A stretch of 64,000 bases of DNA from Bacillus sp. CH30_1T (GTDB lineage Bacteria; Bacillota; Bacilli; Bacillales; Bacillaceae_B): assembly GCF_008364765.1 (NCBI RefSeq), contig NZ_VTUY01000007.1, forward strand, positions 196,884 to 260,883, in the 5' to 3' direction. A model generated the notes under the pieces. It ran no database searches and was not told the origin of the DNA. It saw only the letters and a program-made list of their open reading frames with translations. Made by a program: the position numbers and the translations under genes. This document shows, piece by piece, positions 42,957-52,143 of the stretch (position 1 is the first letter of the stretch; each line of letters starts with the position of its first letter).

Positions 42957-43631
42957 TTATAGTGGTCCTGAAATACCTTGCTTACGGATCATCAGGAAGT
43001 GAGCTCCCATTAGTCCAAGCAATGCTGCAGGCAGGAAGAATACATGAATAGCGAAGAATCTCGTTAGTGTTTGTGCACCAATGATAGAAGAATCTCCTGC
43101 GAGTAAGATCTTCACTTGCTCACCGATAAATGGTGTAGCAGCTGCGATTTCAATACCAACCTTCGTAGCGAATAGCGCTTTCATATCCCACGGTAATAAG
43201 TAACCAGTGAAACCAAGTCCTAACATTACGAAGAAAATAAGTACTCCAACAACCCAGTTCAATTCACGAGGTTTTTTGTATGCACCTTGGAAGAAGACAC
43301 GTAGTGTATGTAAGAACATCATTACGATAACCAAACTAGCTCCCCAGTGATGCATTCCACGGACAATTTGTCCAAATGCAACTTCATTTTGCAGGTAATA
43401 CACAGATTCCCAAGCGTTTTTAATATCTGGAACATAGTACATTGTCAGGAACATTCCAGATAAAATTTGAATTACGGTAACGAAGAATGTTAAACCACCA
43501 AAGCAGTAAACAAACGCTGAAAAGTGATGCGCCGGGTTTACATGTTCAGGTACTTCGTGATCCGCAATATCGCGCCACAAAGGCGTAATGTCCAAACGCT
43601 CGTCAACCCAATCATAGATTTTGTTCAGCAC
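42957..43631 (-). CDS. qcrB: Menaquinol:cytochrome c reductase, cytochrome b subunit
   Basis: A 224-residue four-helix b6-type cytochrome. Heme-ligand His pairs lie in GMHHWGASLVIVMMFLH and IHVFFLPAALLGLMGAH, with the conserved GYLLPWD quinol-site segment between. It forms the membrane core of the bc complex with QcrA and QcrC. The gene starts 13 bp after the qcrA stop. The ATG follows GGGGGC by about 6 bases. Confidence 0.95.
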   Translation of the reverse strand: MLNKIYDWVDERLDITPLWRDIADHEVPEHVNPAHHFSAFVYCFGGLTFFVTVIQILSGMFLTMYYVPDIKNAWESVYYLQNEVAFGQIVRGMHHWGASLVIVMMFLHTLRVFFQGAYKKPRELNWVVGVLIFFVMLGLGFTGYLLPWDMKALFATKVGIEIAAATPFIGEQVKILLAGDSSIIGAQTLTRFFAIHVFFLPAALLGLMGAHFLMIRKQGISGPL

Positions 43632-43644
43632 AGATTACGCCCCC

Positions 43645-44154
43645 TTACTTAACATATTTATTTGGTTCAGGTTGTCCAAGGTATAAAATACCGTCTTTTT
43701 CTTTTGTTGGATATACATCCAACGGTGCTGTCGGTGGTGTACCAGGAACATTTTTCCCGTTTTTCTCATACAAACCACCATGACAAGGGCAATAGAACTT
43801 GTTTGGGTTACTTTTGTCGCCCGCCCAGTTTACAGTACATCCAAGATGCTTACATACTGGTGAAAGAGCAACAACATTCCCCTCTTTGTTCTTATAAACC
43901 CATGCAGTTTGTGTTACTTCTGATGTGTACCACGCATCTTTTTGTTCATAAGAGAAATCGACACGTACTGGTTCGTTCGTTAACTCTGAAACTTTTTGCT
44001 TTGTCGCTTTAAATTCTCCAGCAGCTGAAGTTTTTAATACTGGATCTACAGCAAATCGAACCATCGGCATTAACATTCCTGCCGCCATGAAACCGCCTAC
44101 ACCCGTAAGTGTATAGTTAAGGAATTGACGTCTAGATACACGATGTTTGCTCAT
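43645..44154 (-). CDS. qcrA: Menaquinol:cytochrome c reductase, Rieske subunit
   Basis: A 169-residue Rieske iron-sulfur protein. The 2Fe-2S ligands are in CKHLGCTVNW and CPCHGG. The N-terminus has a twin-arginine-like SRRQFLNYTLTG before one hydrophobic segment, which anchors the soluble domain on the outer face. The start is set at ATG 44154, preceded by GGGGGG; the 17 upstream in-frame codons lack a ribosome site. It opens the qcrABC operon. Confidence 0.95.
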   Translation of the reverse strand: MSKHRVSRRQFLNYTLTGVGGFMAAGMLMPMVRFAVDPVLKTSAAGEFKATKQKVSELTNEPVRVDFSYEQKDAWYTSEVTQTAWVYKNKEGNVVALSPVCKHLGCTVNWAGDKSNPNKFYCPCHGGLYEKNGKNVPGTPPTAPLDVYPTKEKDGILYLGQPEPNKYVK

Positions 44155-44294
44155 CCTTTTCCCCCCTCTATCGTAAGGTAAGTCCATCGGACATATTTCG
44201 CACAAATATAAAACTAGGACATAACTATGATATATTAAACTCTATACAAGGTCAATAACTCTCTAATCTAAATGATGGACACAATGTGAAGTTT

Positions 44295-44759
44295 TTATGA
44301 ATTTTTTTGCCATTTTTGTACAATCACATTTAAGAGCTGCTTCACTTGATCTTCCATGATGGAATGTTTGTACTGTTCATCTAGATGCTCAAGTGGTACA
44401 GAAGGCACCCAAATCAAGCGGTCATGCAACTTTCCCTCTACCTTTTTCCATTCGCTGTCCGATGTAAGAAAGAACGTATGTTTCACTCCGCTGGCACTTA
44501 ATTCCCCCGCCCACTGAGTTAATCTTGAAACCTCATTCTCTCTTGAAGTAGACATAGTATACGTAAATGGAGGTGTCATGATCATCCTACCCTTAAATTG
44601 CCTTTCAAGGTGAAAGGTTAGCAGCGTGATGAATTCGGATTGTGCTGCGGACACTTTGATATCCTTTAGAAAATCAATAGGAACAATCGGAATGACGGCC
44701 GTATCTATGTATTCTTTTTCAGATTCAAATACTTCAATATCTTTTACGTTCCAATTCAT
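44295..44759 (-). CDS. ypiF: YpiF family protein (DUF2487)
   Basis: A 154-residue cytoplasmic protein of the YpiF/DUF2487 family, beginning MNWNVKDIEVFESEKEYIDT and containing the IVPIDFLKDIKVSAAQSEF segment. The predicted fold is mixed alpha/beta with no signal or membrane segment. It is usually located between ypiB and qcrA, as here, although a repeat now separates it from ypiB. Its function is unknown. Confidence 0.82.
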   Translation of the reverse strand: MNWNVKDIEVFESEKEYIDTAVIPIVPIDFLKDIKVSAAQSEFITLLTFHLERQFKGRMIMTPPFTYTMSTSRENEVSRLTQWAGELSASGVKHTFFLTSDSEWKKVEGKLHDRLIWVPSVPLEHLDEQYKHSIMEDQVKQLLNVIVQKWQKNS

Positions 44760-44940
44760 TTAAAACCCTCGTTTCTTCTTCATTTTTCACTTCCCATCAT
44801 ATCACTTTATAACACTCGTTTAAAAGCGATTTCACTTTTATAATAGTATGCTCCATAAACCTTCTTCCTATTTATCTGAACCTATAGAATGAGGCTCTTT
44901 TTCGAAAAGATTGTTGCTTTAAGCAATAAGGTATGCCTAG

Positions 44941-45106
44941 GCTCTGCGAATTAGTTTGTGCTGGATGGTGAGGGGAAGTGCTTCGCTTTCCGCGGACGTT
45001 CCGCCGAGCCTCCTCAGCTTCGCTTCCGGGGTCTCGGCACGACCGTACTTCCGCAGGAGTCTACGCACTTCCCCTCACCATCTGTAAGAAATTATCGTTA
45101 CAGAGC
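44941..45106. repeat. Family C palindromic repeat, copy 3
   Basis: Inner arms at 44964-44980 and 45066-45082 read GATGGTGAGGGGAAGTG and its exact complement. Relative to the other copies the arms carry one matched change (AACTG to AAGTG, with CAGTT to CACTT). Confidence 0.85.
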
Positions 45107-45286
45107 TTAAAAGGGACAAAATCCTTTTAAAAGATTGGTTGGTGTATTATAAATTTCTAATATCAAAATTCATGCTTATTTAGTTTATTGAAGCGGAAGA
45201 TGCTCAACTCCAAATTTGAATTTTTCAATATTCGGAATGGTTTTTTGTGTTTTTCTATCTGGCATATGCAGACAAAATATCGAAGC

Positions 45287-45448
45287 ACAGAGTGGATTGT
45301 AGCGGAAGGCATTTGACTCCTGCGGGAAATAGAGGAAAGGTCGAGACCCCACAGACGAGACGTCGAGGAGGCTCGACTTCCTCCCCGCGGAAAGCAAGTG
45401 CCTGGAGCGAAAAGGAACGGTCCCTGTTTTCACATTAACACTTATGAT
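45287..45448. repeat. Family A palindromic repeat, copy 3
   Basis: Very close to the copy at 23138-23298: same CTGCGGG/CCCGCGG and GGTCGAG/CTCGACTTCCTC arms, outer arms AGGCATTTG/CAAGTGCCT with one G-T wobble. Confidence 0.8.
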
Positions 45449-45501
45449 AAAAATATTTTTTTGAAGTTTGCAAAGTCAGTGGTTGAGACCCCGCAAGTGA
45501 A

Positions 45502-45544
45502 TAAAAAACTCGAATGAAGAGATGTACCTTTCTCTTCATTCGAG
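45502..45544 (-). terminator. Intrinsic terminator of ypiB
   Basis: On the minus strand a 14-bp perfect stem (CTCGAATGAAGAGA with its complement) is followed by TTTTTTAT just past the ypiB stop. Confidence 0.88.
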
Positions 45545-45547
45545 CTT

Positions 45548-46087
45548 TTAGCTTAAGCTATTCAATTCTTGGGTTAATTTCTTGAAGGATTTTTCATCAC
45601 CTGTATCAAGAGCCTGATCAATTGCCTTTAGTAATCGATCACGTTGAAAGGTTTGCAAACTGTCTTTGAGGAATTGTTCTGCAACAATCCTGTCTTTTTC
45701 ATTAATCAATAGATACTTCGGCATAAACGGGTTTTCTTCAAGTACTGCTGCAAATTGATAACTTGAATTTGCCTTACTGAAGTTCAATTGAATATAAATA
45801 TCTTCGTCCTTATTTAAACGAATATCGTGAAATGACTTCTCTGCATCAGTTGTCATGATGTTCTCTTTATAGAATCGGAATGGCACATCCTCAACACAAT
45901 GCGTGGACATCACAAGACCTCTTGGACAGTACTGAGATTCTTCAACAAAATGAACTTTTTTCATTAATTGGTCATGACTCATCAGGTAATTCAGTATCCA
46001 CACACATTCTCTTCTTTTTAATTGATATCGGTTTAAAAACCAGCGAATAAATTCTTTCTTCTCGTTGACAGAAACAGGGGTGGTCAT
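45548..46087 (-). CDS. reoY: ReoY (YpiB), factor for ClpCP control of MurA
   Basis: A 179-residue protein of the YpiB/UPF0302 family, renamed ReoY in Listeria, where it is needed for ClpCP-dependent turnover of MurA and so limits peptidoglycan synthesis. Family segments are [20 protein letters not shown] and the [19 protein letters not shown] block. The ATG follows GGAGG by about 10 bases. It is downstream of the TPR gene ypiA, an arrangement conserved in Bacillus. The regulatory role here is by homology. Confidence 0.9.
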   Translation of the reverse strand: MTTPVSVNEKKEFIRWFLNRYQLKRRECVWILNYLMSHDQLMKKVHFVEESQYCPRGLVMSTHCVEDVPFRFYKENIMTTDAEKSFHDIRLNKDEDIYIQLNFSKANSSYQFAAVLEENPFMPKYLLINEKDRIVAEQFLKDSLQTFQRDRLLKAIDQALDTGDEKSFKKLTQELNSLS

Positions 46088-46220
46088 GGTTTTCCCTCCT
46101 CTGCAGAATCCTTTTTAGTTTAGGTCCGTTTTCCTTTTGAATACAGTTAAAAACGTTAGCAACTCTAAGGTGTTCTCATGTTTACACACCAGTCAAATCC
46201 CTTTGTACCACCGACGTCGT

Positions 46221-47480
46221 TTAGTCTTGTAATCTTTCAATCAAGTCCTGCCACTCATCATTTGAAGGATCCATTTCAATCAGGTGCTTATATACTTCTA
46301 CTGCTTCACCTCTGAGTCCTTCTTCTACTAAAAATTGTCCGTACTCTAGTAAAAACTCTTGATGATTCTTAAAGTAAGTATATGCAATACGGTATTGTTT
46401 TAATGCATGATTAAATTGTTCAAGCCCCTCATAGGCCTTTGCGAGATCCCAGTTGATTTGCGGCTCTTCTTCCCCTTCAACCGTAAGCATCTGGGCGATC
46501 TCCAATACATCATCAAATCGATCTTGCGTAAAGAACAATTTATTTATGACTAAAGCTGCTTCAACATAACCTGGATCCAAGGCTAAGGCTTCCCTGAAAA
46601 ATGTCTCTGCCTCTTTTTCCAGCCCAAGCTTTAAGGAAACTTTCCCACCAAACAAATTCAGCTCCTTGTTGTATTCATCCTGTTTTACGCCCTCTTGAAT
46701 GGTTTCCAGGCTTTCCTGCAGCTTTTCTTCGTGTTCATAGGACCTCGCTAATAATAAATACACCGAATGATATTCCGGATCCAGCTCTTTAACCGAAATA
46801 AGCTTTTCAATGGCTTTTTCATAGAATCCAGCCTGATATGCAGTAACAGCATATCCGAACAGTGTATTGATTTCCAAGTGATCTTCCAGAGCCTTTTCGT
46901 AATGTGTCAATGCTTCTTCAAATGCTCCTCCTACACTATAAGCTTCGGCTAACCTTTGATGAACATTGGTTCCCCCCAGCTCGGTCGTGCCTCTCTGAAT
47001 AAGGGCATGATAATGCCTTATCGCTTCAAGGAACCTGCCTGTTTCAGAGTATAATTCCCCCAGTCCGAAATCAATGACAGGCTCATCGGGCAATAACTTC
47101 TTGGCTTGTAAAAGCTTCTGTTCACTAACTTCAAATAAACCTTGCATTTGATACAGATCTGCCAAAAGAAGCAAAGCTCTTGGATAGGTCGGATCTTCTT
47201 CATCCAATTCTGCGAGTTTGTCTATCGCTTCTTCTTCATTATCCATCTCAACGAGAACTTCTGCGATCTCGATCAGGAGTTCTCCCTCTCCTGGATAATA
47301 TTCCAGCAGATTTTCATACAACTCTTTTGCTTCTTCTAGAAACCCTAAATGGTGTAATTCTTCAGCCAGGCTGAATTTCTCTTCATGACTTCCAAACTTC
47401 AATGCTTGCTTATATTGTTTTTTTGCTTCGTCCAATTTCCCTTCTTCTAATGAAGATAACATTTGTTCAGCGTATGACAT
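46221..47480 (-). CDS. ypiA: TPR-repeat protein YpiA
   Basis: A 419-residue protein made almost entirely of tetratricopeptide repeats, with the usual A-x-x-x-Y/G-x-x-A pattern at roughly 34-residue intervals, for example FEEALTHYEKALEDH and GLEKEAETFFREALALDPG. TPR arrays are protein-binding scaffolds. It is strongly acidic. The start at 47480 has AAAGGG 8 bases upstream. It sits next to reoY and may work with it, but no activity is shown. Confidence 0.88.
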   Translation of the reverse strand: MSYAEQMLSSLEEGKLDEAKKQYKQALKFGSHEEKFSLAEELHHLGFLEEAKELYENLLEYYPGEGELLIEIAEVLVEMDNEEEAIDKLAELDEEDPTYPRALLLLADLYQMQGLFEVSEQKLLQAKKLLPDEPVIDFGLGELYSETGRFLEAIRHYHALIQRGTTELGGTNVHQRLAEAYSVGGAFEEALTHYEKALEDHLEINTLFGYAVTAYQAGFYEKAIEKLISVKELDPEYHSVYLLLARSYEHEEKLQESLETIQEGVKQDEYNKELNLFGGKVSLKLGLEKEAETFFREALALDPGYVEAALVINKLFFTQDRFDDVLEIAQMLTVEGEEEPQINWDLAKAYEGLEQFNHALKQYRIAYTYFKNHQEFLLEYGQFLVEEGLRGEAVEVYKHLIEMDPSNDEWQDLIERLQD

Positions 47481-47514
47481 GGTCAATCCCTTTCTATAAA
47501 AAAGCTAATAGTCA

Positions 47515-48414
47515 TTAAATAAAGTACCCCGGTGTTTGGATGACTAGTTCTTCACCAGCACCAGGATAATAATAGCCTCTATTATTTAAGTAATAACATT
47601 TTCCTTTATTCATTGTACATTTTAGCACATGATGATCAATTTTAAATGCCAGGGGCTCAGCACCCGTCTCACCTTCGACATTCATATAGAGGTTATAACT
47701 TATTTCTCCACCCACCAAAAAATTTCCTCTAAGGGGATATATTCCAATTTTCTTCAGTTCTTCTAATCTCATAGGTTCTTTTTGCGGGATTTCATTTGAA
47801 AGATGAGGAATTTTCTCGTTTTCCATCGTATTTTGCCATATTTTAAGATGCTTTAATTTTGTTTTTTTGTCTATATTTGTCGTAAAAAAAGGGACAAAAG
47901 TAATAGGATAATCATATAAACATTCTTTGATCCACCCCCAGCGAATTTCCTTGAATGATTCTAATTCGTCAATGTCAATCCAGACAACGGGAACTTTATG
48001 TCTTTTACATGACCGAATGACTGTAGGGGTAATTAGATTTGCGGATGTTTTTAACCCTATTGTGTAATCAAGAGGACTATTTAACAAGGAGGTTTTGCGT
48101 TCATTCAACTTAGCTAAGAATTCGTATTCATACCCTAAATTGAATGCCGTCAGGACAGTAGTACAACCTTTGTGGATAAATTCATCCAGGTAATAACTCT
48201 TTATTGAAAGAAAATCAGTTATTTCAGGCACTTCTAAGTCACACATTACATGTCCGGGAGTCATCATGAAAGATGAAACATCCATCCTCATGTACCGATA
48301 ATAAGAAAACCTGTCTCTTATGGCCGATATTTTATCGTCTTTAACAAGTAAAGAAGTTTGAGTGATCATGGAATCTTTAGCCCAATTCGCATTTTCAATA
48401 ATATACGTACTCAA
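47515..48414 (-). CDS. Amidohydrolase-like protein lacking the metal motif
   Basis: A 299-residue protein that starts like an amidohydrolase: IIENANWAKDSMITQTSLLV then DDKISAIRD and SFMMTPGHVMCDLE, matching the small beta-domain and the VxPGxIDxHxH region. The HxH metal pair is missing, being replaced near CDLEVPE, and later metal ligands are not evident. It may be an inactive paralogue with a binding role. A TTG start at 48414 lies 7 bases after AAGGAAGGTG; the longer TTG frame is less likely. It lies between ypiA and aroA. The family call is inference. Confidence 0.55.
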   Translation of the reverse strand: MSTYIIENANWAKDSMITQTSLLVKDDKISAIRDRFSYYRYMRMDVSSFMMTPGHVMCDLEVPEITDFLSIKSYYLDEFIHKGCTTVLTAFNLGYEYEFLAKLNERKTSLLNSPLDYTIGLKTSANLITPTVIRSCKRHKVPVVWIDIDELESFKEIRWGWIKECLYDYPITFVPFFTTNIDKKTKLKHLKIWQNTMENEKIPHLSNEIPQKEPMRLEELKKIGIYPLRGNFLVGGEISYNLYMNVEGETGAEPLAFKIDHHVLKCTMNKGKCYYLNNRGYYYPGAGEELVIQTPGYFI

Positions 48415-48481
48415 ATCGCCATCACCTTCCTTTATAGACAAGCTATGAAAAAAGGGATGAAATCATGCTATGCATTCATAT

Positions 48482-48526
48482 AAAAGGAGAGGTGTTTGGA
48501 CTGATTCATAGTCCGAACACCTCCCA
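48482..48526 (-). terminator. Intrinsic terminator of the aromatic block
   Basis: On the minus strand GGAGGTGTTCGGACT pairs with AGTCCAAACACCTCTCC, followed by TTTTATATG, about 20 bp past aroA. Confidence 0.8.
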
Positions 48527-48543
48527 ATAGGAATTCATATACA

Positions 48544-49836
48544 TTATTTTTTTAACAGCTTGTTTATATGTTCAAAGAAAGTTGGGTACGAAATGTTCAC
48601 AGCATCCGCACCTTCAAGGTAGACGTCAGAATTTGTTATTAAGGAAGCTACAGCCAGAGTCATTCCAATCCGATGATCCCCCCAGGAATGGACCTCACCG
48701 CCATGTAATGGCGTTTTCCCTTCAATGATCATGCCGTCCTCAGTTCCTTGAATATCAGCACCAAGGTTGCCAAGCTCCTGTACAATGGCATCGATACGAT
48801 TTGTTTCCTTAACCTTTAACTCTTCTGCATCCTTAATTAAGGTCTTTCCCTTTGCCTGGGAAGCTAACAAGGCGATAACAGGTATTTCATCAATTAGTGA
48901 TGGGATCAGTTCTCCACCAATTTCTATTCCCGTAAGATCTGAAGATTCAACCAGGATGTCCCCTATCGGCTCTCCACTATTTGAACTCTCCATTATTTCA
49001 ATGGATGCCCCCATCTTCTTCATCACTTCAACTATCCCCACACGGGTTTCATTAAGACCGACATTTTTCAGGAGCACTCTACTATTCGGCACAATTGCAG
49101 CAGCTACCATAAAGAAGGCTGCTGAGGAAATATCCCCGGGGACATAGACTTCAGTTCCTTTTAACGCCTGACCGCCCTTTACCTTGATAGTATCTCCATG
49201 CCTTTCGATATGGCCACCAAATTCGATAATCATTTTTTCTGTATGGTTTCTTGTTTTTTCAGGTTCTTGAATTTCAGTTGTACCTTCTGCCTGGAGCCCT
49301 GCCAACAAGAGAGCAGACTTCACCTGTGCACTCGCTACAGGCAACTTGTATGTAATTCCTTTGAGCCCGCCCCCGCGGATTGATAAAGGGGTATAGTTGC
49401 CTTCTGAACGACCGTCTATTTTAGTCCCGAACATTTTTAATGGTTCTGTCACTCTTTTCATTGGGCGTTTAGCAATCGAGTCATCTCCAATAAGGATTGA
49501 ATGAAAAGGTCTCCCTGCCAATATCCCCATAATAAGACGAGTAGTGGTACCCGAATTACCAACATCGAGTATATCCTGTGGTTCTTTTAAATGATTCCAG
49601 CCCCCACCTGAAACGATCACTTCCCCATCTCTTACTTGGATATCGACACCTAACTTACGGAAGCATTCGATTGTGCTTAAACAATCCTCTCCCATAAGAA
49701 AATTATGTATAACGGTTTTCCCTTCCGCAACTGAACCAAACATAACAGCCCGGTGTGAGATCGATTTATCCCCGGGAACATGCAGTTCTCCATTAAGACC
49801 TTTTTTCGGGTTTATTAATTTCTTTTTTCCTTCCAT
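48544..49836 (-). CDS. aroA: EPSP synthase (3-phosphoshikimate 1-carboxyvinyltransferase)
   Basis: A 430-residue shikimate-pathway enzyme, called AroE in B. subtilis, that transfers enolpyruvate from PEP to shikimate-3-phosphate. Signatures are [15 protein letters not shown] at the N-terminus, [16 protein letters not shown], and the C-terminal [14 protein letters not shown] and [13 protein letters not shown]. The start at ATG 49836 has AAAGGG 10 bases upstream. It follows tyrA by 12 bp and closes the aromatic amino acid block. Confidence 0.95.
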   Translation of the reverse strand: MEGKKKLINPKKGLNGELHVPGDKSISHRAVMFGSVAEGKTVIHNFLMGEDCLSTIECFRKLGVDIQVRDGEVIVSGGGWNHLKEPQDILDVGNSGTTTRLIMGILAGRPFHSILIGDDSIAKRPMKRVTEPLKMFGTKIDGRSEGNYTPLSIRGGGLKGITYKLPVASAQVKSALLLAGLQAEGTTEIQEPEKTRNHTEKMIIEFGGHIERHGDTIKVKGGQALKGTEVYVPGDISSAAFFMVAAAIVPNSRVLLKNVGLNETRVGIVEVMKKMGASIEIMESSNSGEPIGDILVESSDLTGIEIGGELIPSLIDEIPVIALLASQAKGKTLIKDAEELKVKETNRIDAIVQELGNLGADIQGTEDGMIIEGKTPLHGGEVHSWGDHRIGMTLAVASLITNSDVYLEGADAVNISYPTFFEHINKLLKK

Positions 49837-49848
49837 CCTTATCACCCT

Positions 49849-50952
49849 TTACCCTAAGAATAATTCATAATCGGTATTTTCTTTTAAGCAGTTTAAAGCT
49901 CTTTCCCTATCTTCAAGTGTTTGAAAGCTGATGACTAATACTCCGTAAATATCTTCTCTCGTTTCCAGGATTCTTATGTTTGTTAAACTTATGTCTTCCC
50001 CGGCAAGGTAAGCAGTAACTTCAGATATCACCCCTGGATAATCAGGAACATCAACAAATAAGTCATAGAACGAAGGGATGGCCCCTTTTTCAAGGATGGG
50101 AAGATCATCCCGAAAAGTTTTCGCTTCTGTGAAGTAATCAAAGATTCCCTGTGAGTCCTTCTCTTCAATAATGGTGATGACTTCATCCATTTCTGTTTTC
50201 CACTGTTTGAGAAGTGAAAGCAAAACCGCTCTGTTCTGAAGCGTGATATCCTTCCACATCGTGGGGTTAGAAGAGGCAATCCTTGTGATATCACGGAACC
50301 CTCCAGCAGCGAGCCTCCGCAAATAAGGGTGCTGTACAGAAGATTCTTTCGCTTGATGAACAAGGGATGCCGCTACAATATGTGGAAAATGACTGATCGT
50401 TCCCGTTAATTCATCGTGCTCCCTGGGTTCTACTATCAGAAATTTAGCATGCGTTCCTTTCAGCCATTCTTGAAGTACTTCAACTTTGATACCAGTAGCA
50501 CCAGAACCTGGAGTCAGCATATAGAAGGCATTTTCAAATAAGATTTTTTTAGCTGCTGCAACACCGCTTTTATGAGAACCCGCCATCGGATGTCCACCAA
50601 TGAACTGAATCCCTTTAGCGGTCAGTTCCTCGGAGCACTTCATAATTTGTTCTTTTGTGCTCCCCGTGTCGGTGATTATCACCGTTTCTTTTAAAGCGAA
50701 TGATTCAAACTGCACAATAATCTTTTCAGTTTGAAAAACTGGTGTGGAAATGATGATGAGATCCGCTCTTTCAGCAGCAGACTGTAAAGATAGTGACATT
50801 TCATCGATAATTCCCAGTGATCTCGCCAACCTTAACTCTTTATGATTAATATCATGTCCAATGATTTTAGCATCGGGGTGTTCACTCTTTATACAGAGTG
50901 CTAATGAGCCTCCGATTAATCCCATCCCAATGACCAATACTGTCCCTTTCAT
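49849..50952 (-). CDS. tyrA: Prephenate dehydrogenase
   Basis: A 367-residue NAD-dependent enzyme for tyrosine synthesis. The N-terminal Rossmann motif is VLVIGMGLIGGSLAL, and the catalytic region has TDTGSTKEQI and IGGHPMAGSHKSG. The C-terminal ACT domain (FYDLFVDVPDYPGVISEV) suggests feedback by an aromatic amino acid. The start at ATG 50952 follows AAGGGGG by 5 bases. A hairpin terminator lies just upstream, between hisC and tyrA. Confidence 0.95.
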   Translation of the reverse strand: MKGTVLVIGMGLIGGSLALCIKSEHPDAKIIGHDINHKELRLARSLGIIDEMSLSLQSAAERADLIIISTPVFQTEKIIVQFESFALKETVIITDTGSTKEQIMKCSEELTAKGIQFIGGHPMAGSHKSGVAAAKKILFENAFYMLTPGSGATGIKVEVLQEWLKGTHAKFLIVEPREHDELTGTISHFPHIVAASLVHQAKESSVQHPYLRRLAAGGFRDITRIASSNPTMWKDITLQNRAVLLSLLKQWKTEMDEVITIIEEKDSQGIFDYFTEAKTFRDDLPILEKGAIPSFYDLFVDVPDYPGVISEVTAYLAGEDISLTNIRILETREDIYGVLVISFQTLEDRERALNCLKENTDYELFLG

Positions 50953-50974
50953 GATTGCCCCCTTCATTTGATTT

Positions 50975-51016
50975 GAAAAAAGTCGGAAAGGGCTCAAAAT
51001 TCTAAGCCGTTCCGAC
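50975..51016 (-). terminator. Hairpin terminator between hisC and tyrA
   Basis: On the minus strand GTCGGAACGGCT pairs with AGCCCTTTCCGAC, followed by TTTTTTC, just upstream of the tyrA ribosome site. It could separate two transcripts or act as an attenuator. Confidence 0.75.
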
Positions 51017-51029
51017 CATTCATTCCTTT

Positions 51030-52130
51030 TTATACTTGATTTTGTAGGACTAGAAATTCCTTCATTTTCTCAATAACCTCTTCATTTTGTTCATGTGAGC
51101 CTACCGTTACCCGAACAGAATGAGGATATCCCAGAGCCTCTCCGGACCGTACAATGAATCCCTTACTCATTAAGTATTGAAACACATCATCACCGCTTAC
51201 ACCGAAATCGATTAACACGAAGTTTGCTTGTGATGGAATATAATGAAGACCGTGTTCCTTGCAGAACTGGTAATACTGCTCCAGTCCTTTGCGATTGTGC
51301 TCCCTGCATTCTCTTATAAACGTCTGGTCCCCAACGGCTGCGGATGCGGCTCCCTGACCCAAAGCATTATTATTAAACGGTTCTCGGATTGGTTCTAATT
51401 TTCCTATCACTTCTTCATTCGCGATTCCGAAACCTACTCGAAAGCCGGCAAGACCGTATGCCTTTGAGAAAGTACGCGTAATCAATAATTGAGGGTATGA
51501 TTTTAATAATTCCAATGAATTATAGTAGTCCTCTGCCACAACATATTCATAATAGGCTTCATCCAATACGACTAATACATGTGCAGGAACCTCATCCAGG
51601 AAGGAGATGAGTTCCTCACTGCGAATATATTCCCCAGTTGGATTATTCGGTGAACAAAGCCAAACGACTGAGGTCGTTTCATCAATTTCAGCAAGCATCT
51701 TGGTTAATTGATGTCTGCCAGCTGAATCAATGGGAACTTCTCTTATTTCAGCTCCTTCAACAATGGCATTGTGCTTATACTGAGGGAAAGTCGGCGTAGC
51801 CATAACCGTGCTCTTATCACCATCTAACAATGCTCTTGAAATCATCTGTATCACTTCATCTGATCCATTTCCGAAAAGTAACTGTCCAGGGTCCACAGAT
51901 AGCTGCTCTGCCACCTTCATTCGCAATTCCTTCGCATAACCGTCGGGATAAATCGCATGTGAAACAGCGTTCGTCTTGAGAAAGGTTTCAACGTTCTTTG
52001 AACAGCCGAATGGATTTTCATTCGAAGCAAGCTTCACTACTTTGTCGAGATTGAATAGTTCTTTCACATCATCCATCGTTTTCCCGGGCTGGTATGCCTT
52101 AAGATTTTGAATCTGAGATCTCCACTTCAT
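51030..52130 (-). CDS. hisC: Histidinol-phosphate / aromatic aminotransferase
   Basis: A 366-residue class I/II PLP aminotransferase. The PLP lysine is in TRTFSKAYGLAGFRVGF, with FGNGSDEVIQMISRA and WLCSPNNPTGEY also typical. In B. subtilis this enzyme serves both histidine and tyrosine/phenylalanine synthesis, which fits its place beside tyrA. The start at ATG 52130 has AAGGAAGGT 4-5 bases upstream. It starts 13 bp after aroH, where B. subtilis has the trp genes. Confidence 0.95.
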   Translation of the reverse strand: MKWRSQIQNLKAYQPGKTMDDVKELFNLDKVVKLASNENPFGCSKNVETFLKTNAVSHAIYPDGYAKELRMKVAEQLSVDPGQLLFGNGSDEVIQMISRALLDGDKSTVMATPTFPQYKHNAIVEGAEIREVPIDSAGRHQLTKMLAEIDETTSVVWLCSPNNPTGEYIRSEELISFLDEVPAHVLVVLDEAYYEYVVAEDYYNSLELLKSYPQLLITRTFSKAYGLAGFRVGFGIANEEVIGKLEPIREPFNNNALGQGAASAAVGDQTFIRECREHNRKGLEQYYQFCKEHGLHYIPSQANFVLIDFGVSGDDVFQYLMSKGFIVRSGEALGYPHSVRVTVGSHEQNEEVIEKMKEFLVLQNQV

Positions 52131-52143
52131 GCTTACCTTCCTT

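Larger units (their letters stand above)
44893..45448. mobile_element. Composite repeat, copy 3
   Basis: A left end (GGCTCTTTTTCGAAAAGATT) close to that of copy 1, then a family C repeat, a short fragment of an A-type left arm (GCGGAAGATGCTCAACTCC near 45191) and a full family A repeat, in the same order and orientation as the other two copies. No matching right end was found, so the right limit is arbitrary. It occupies the gap between ypiF and ypiB and holds no convincing gene. Confidence 0.5.
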
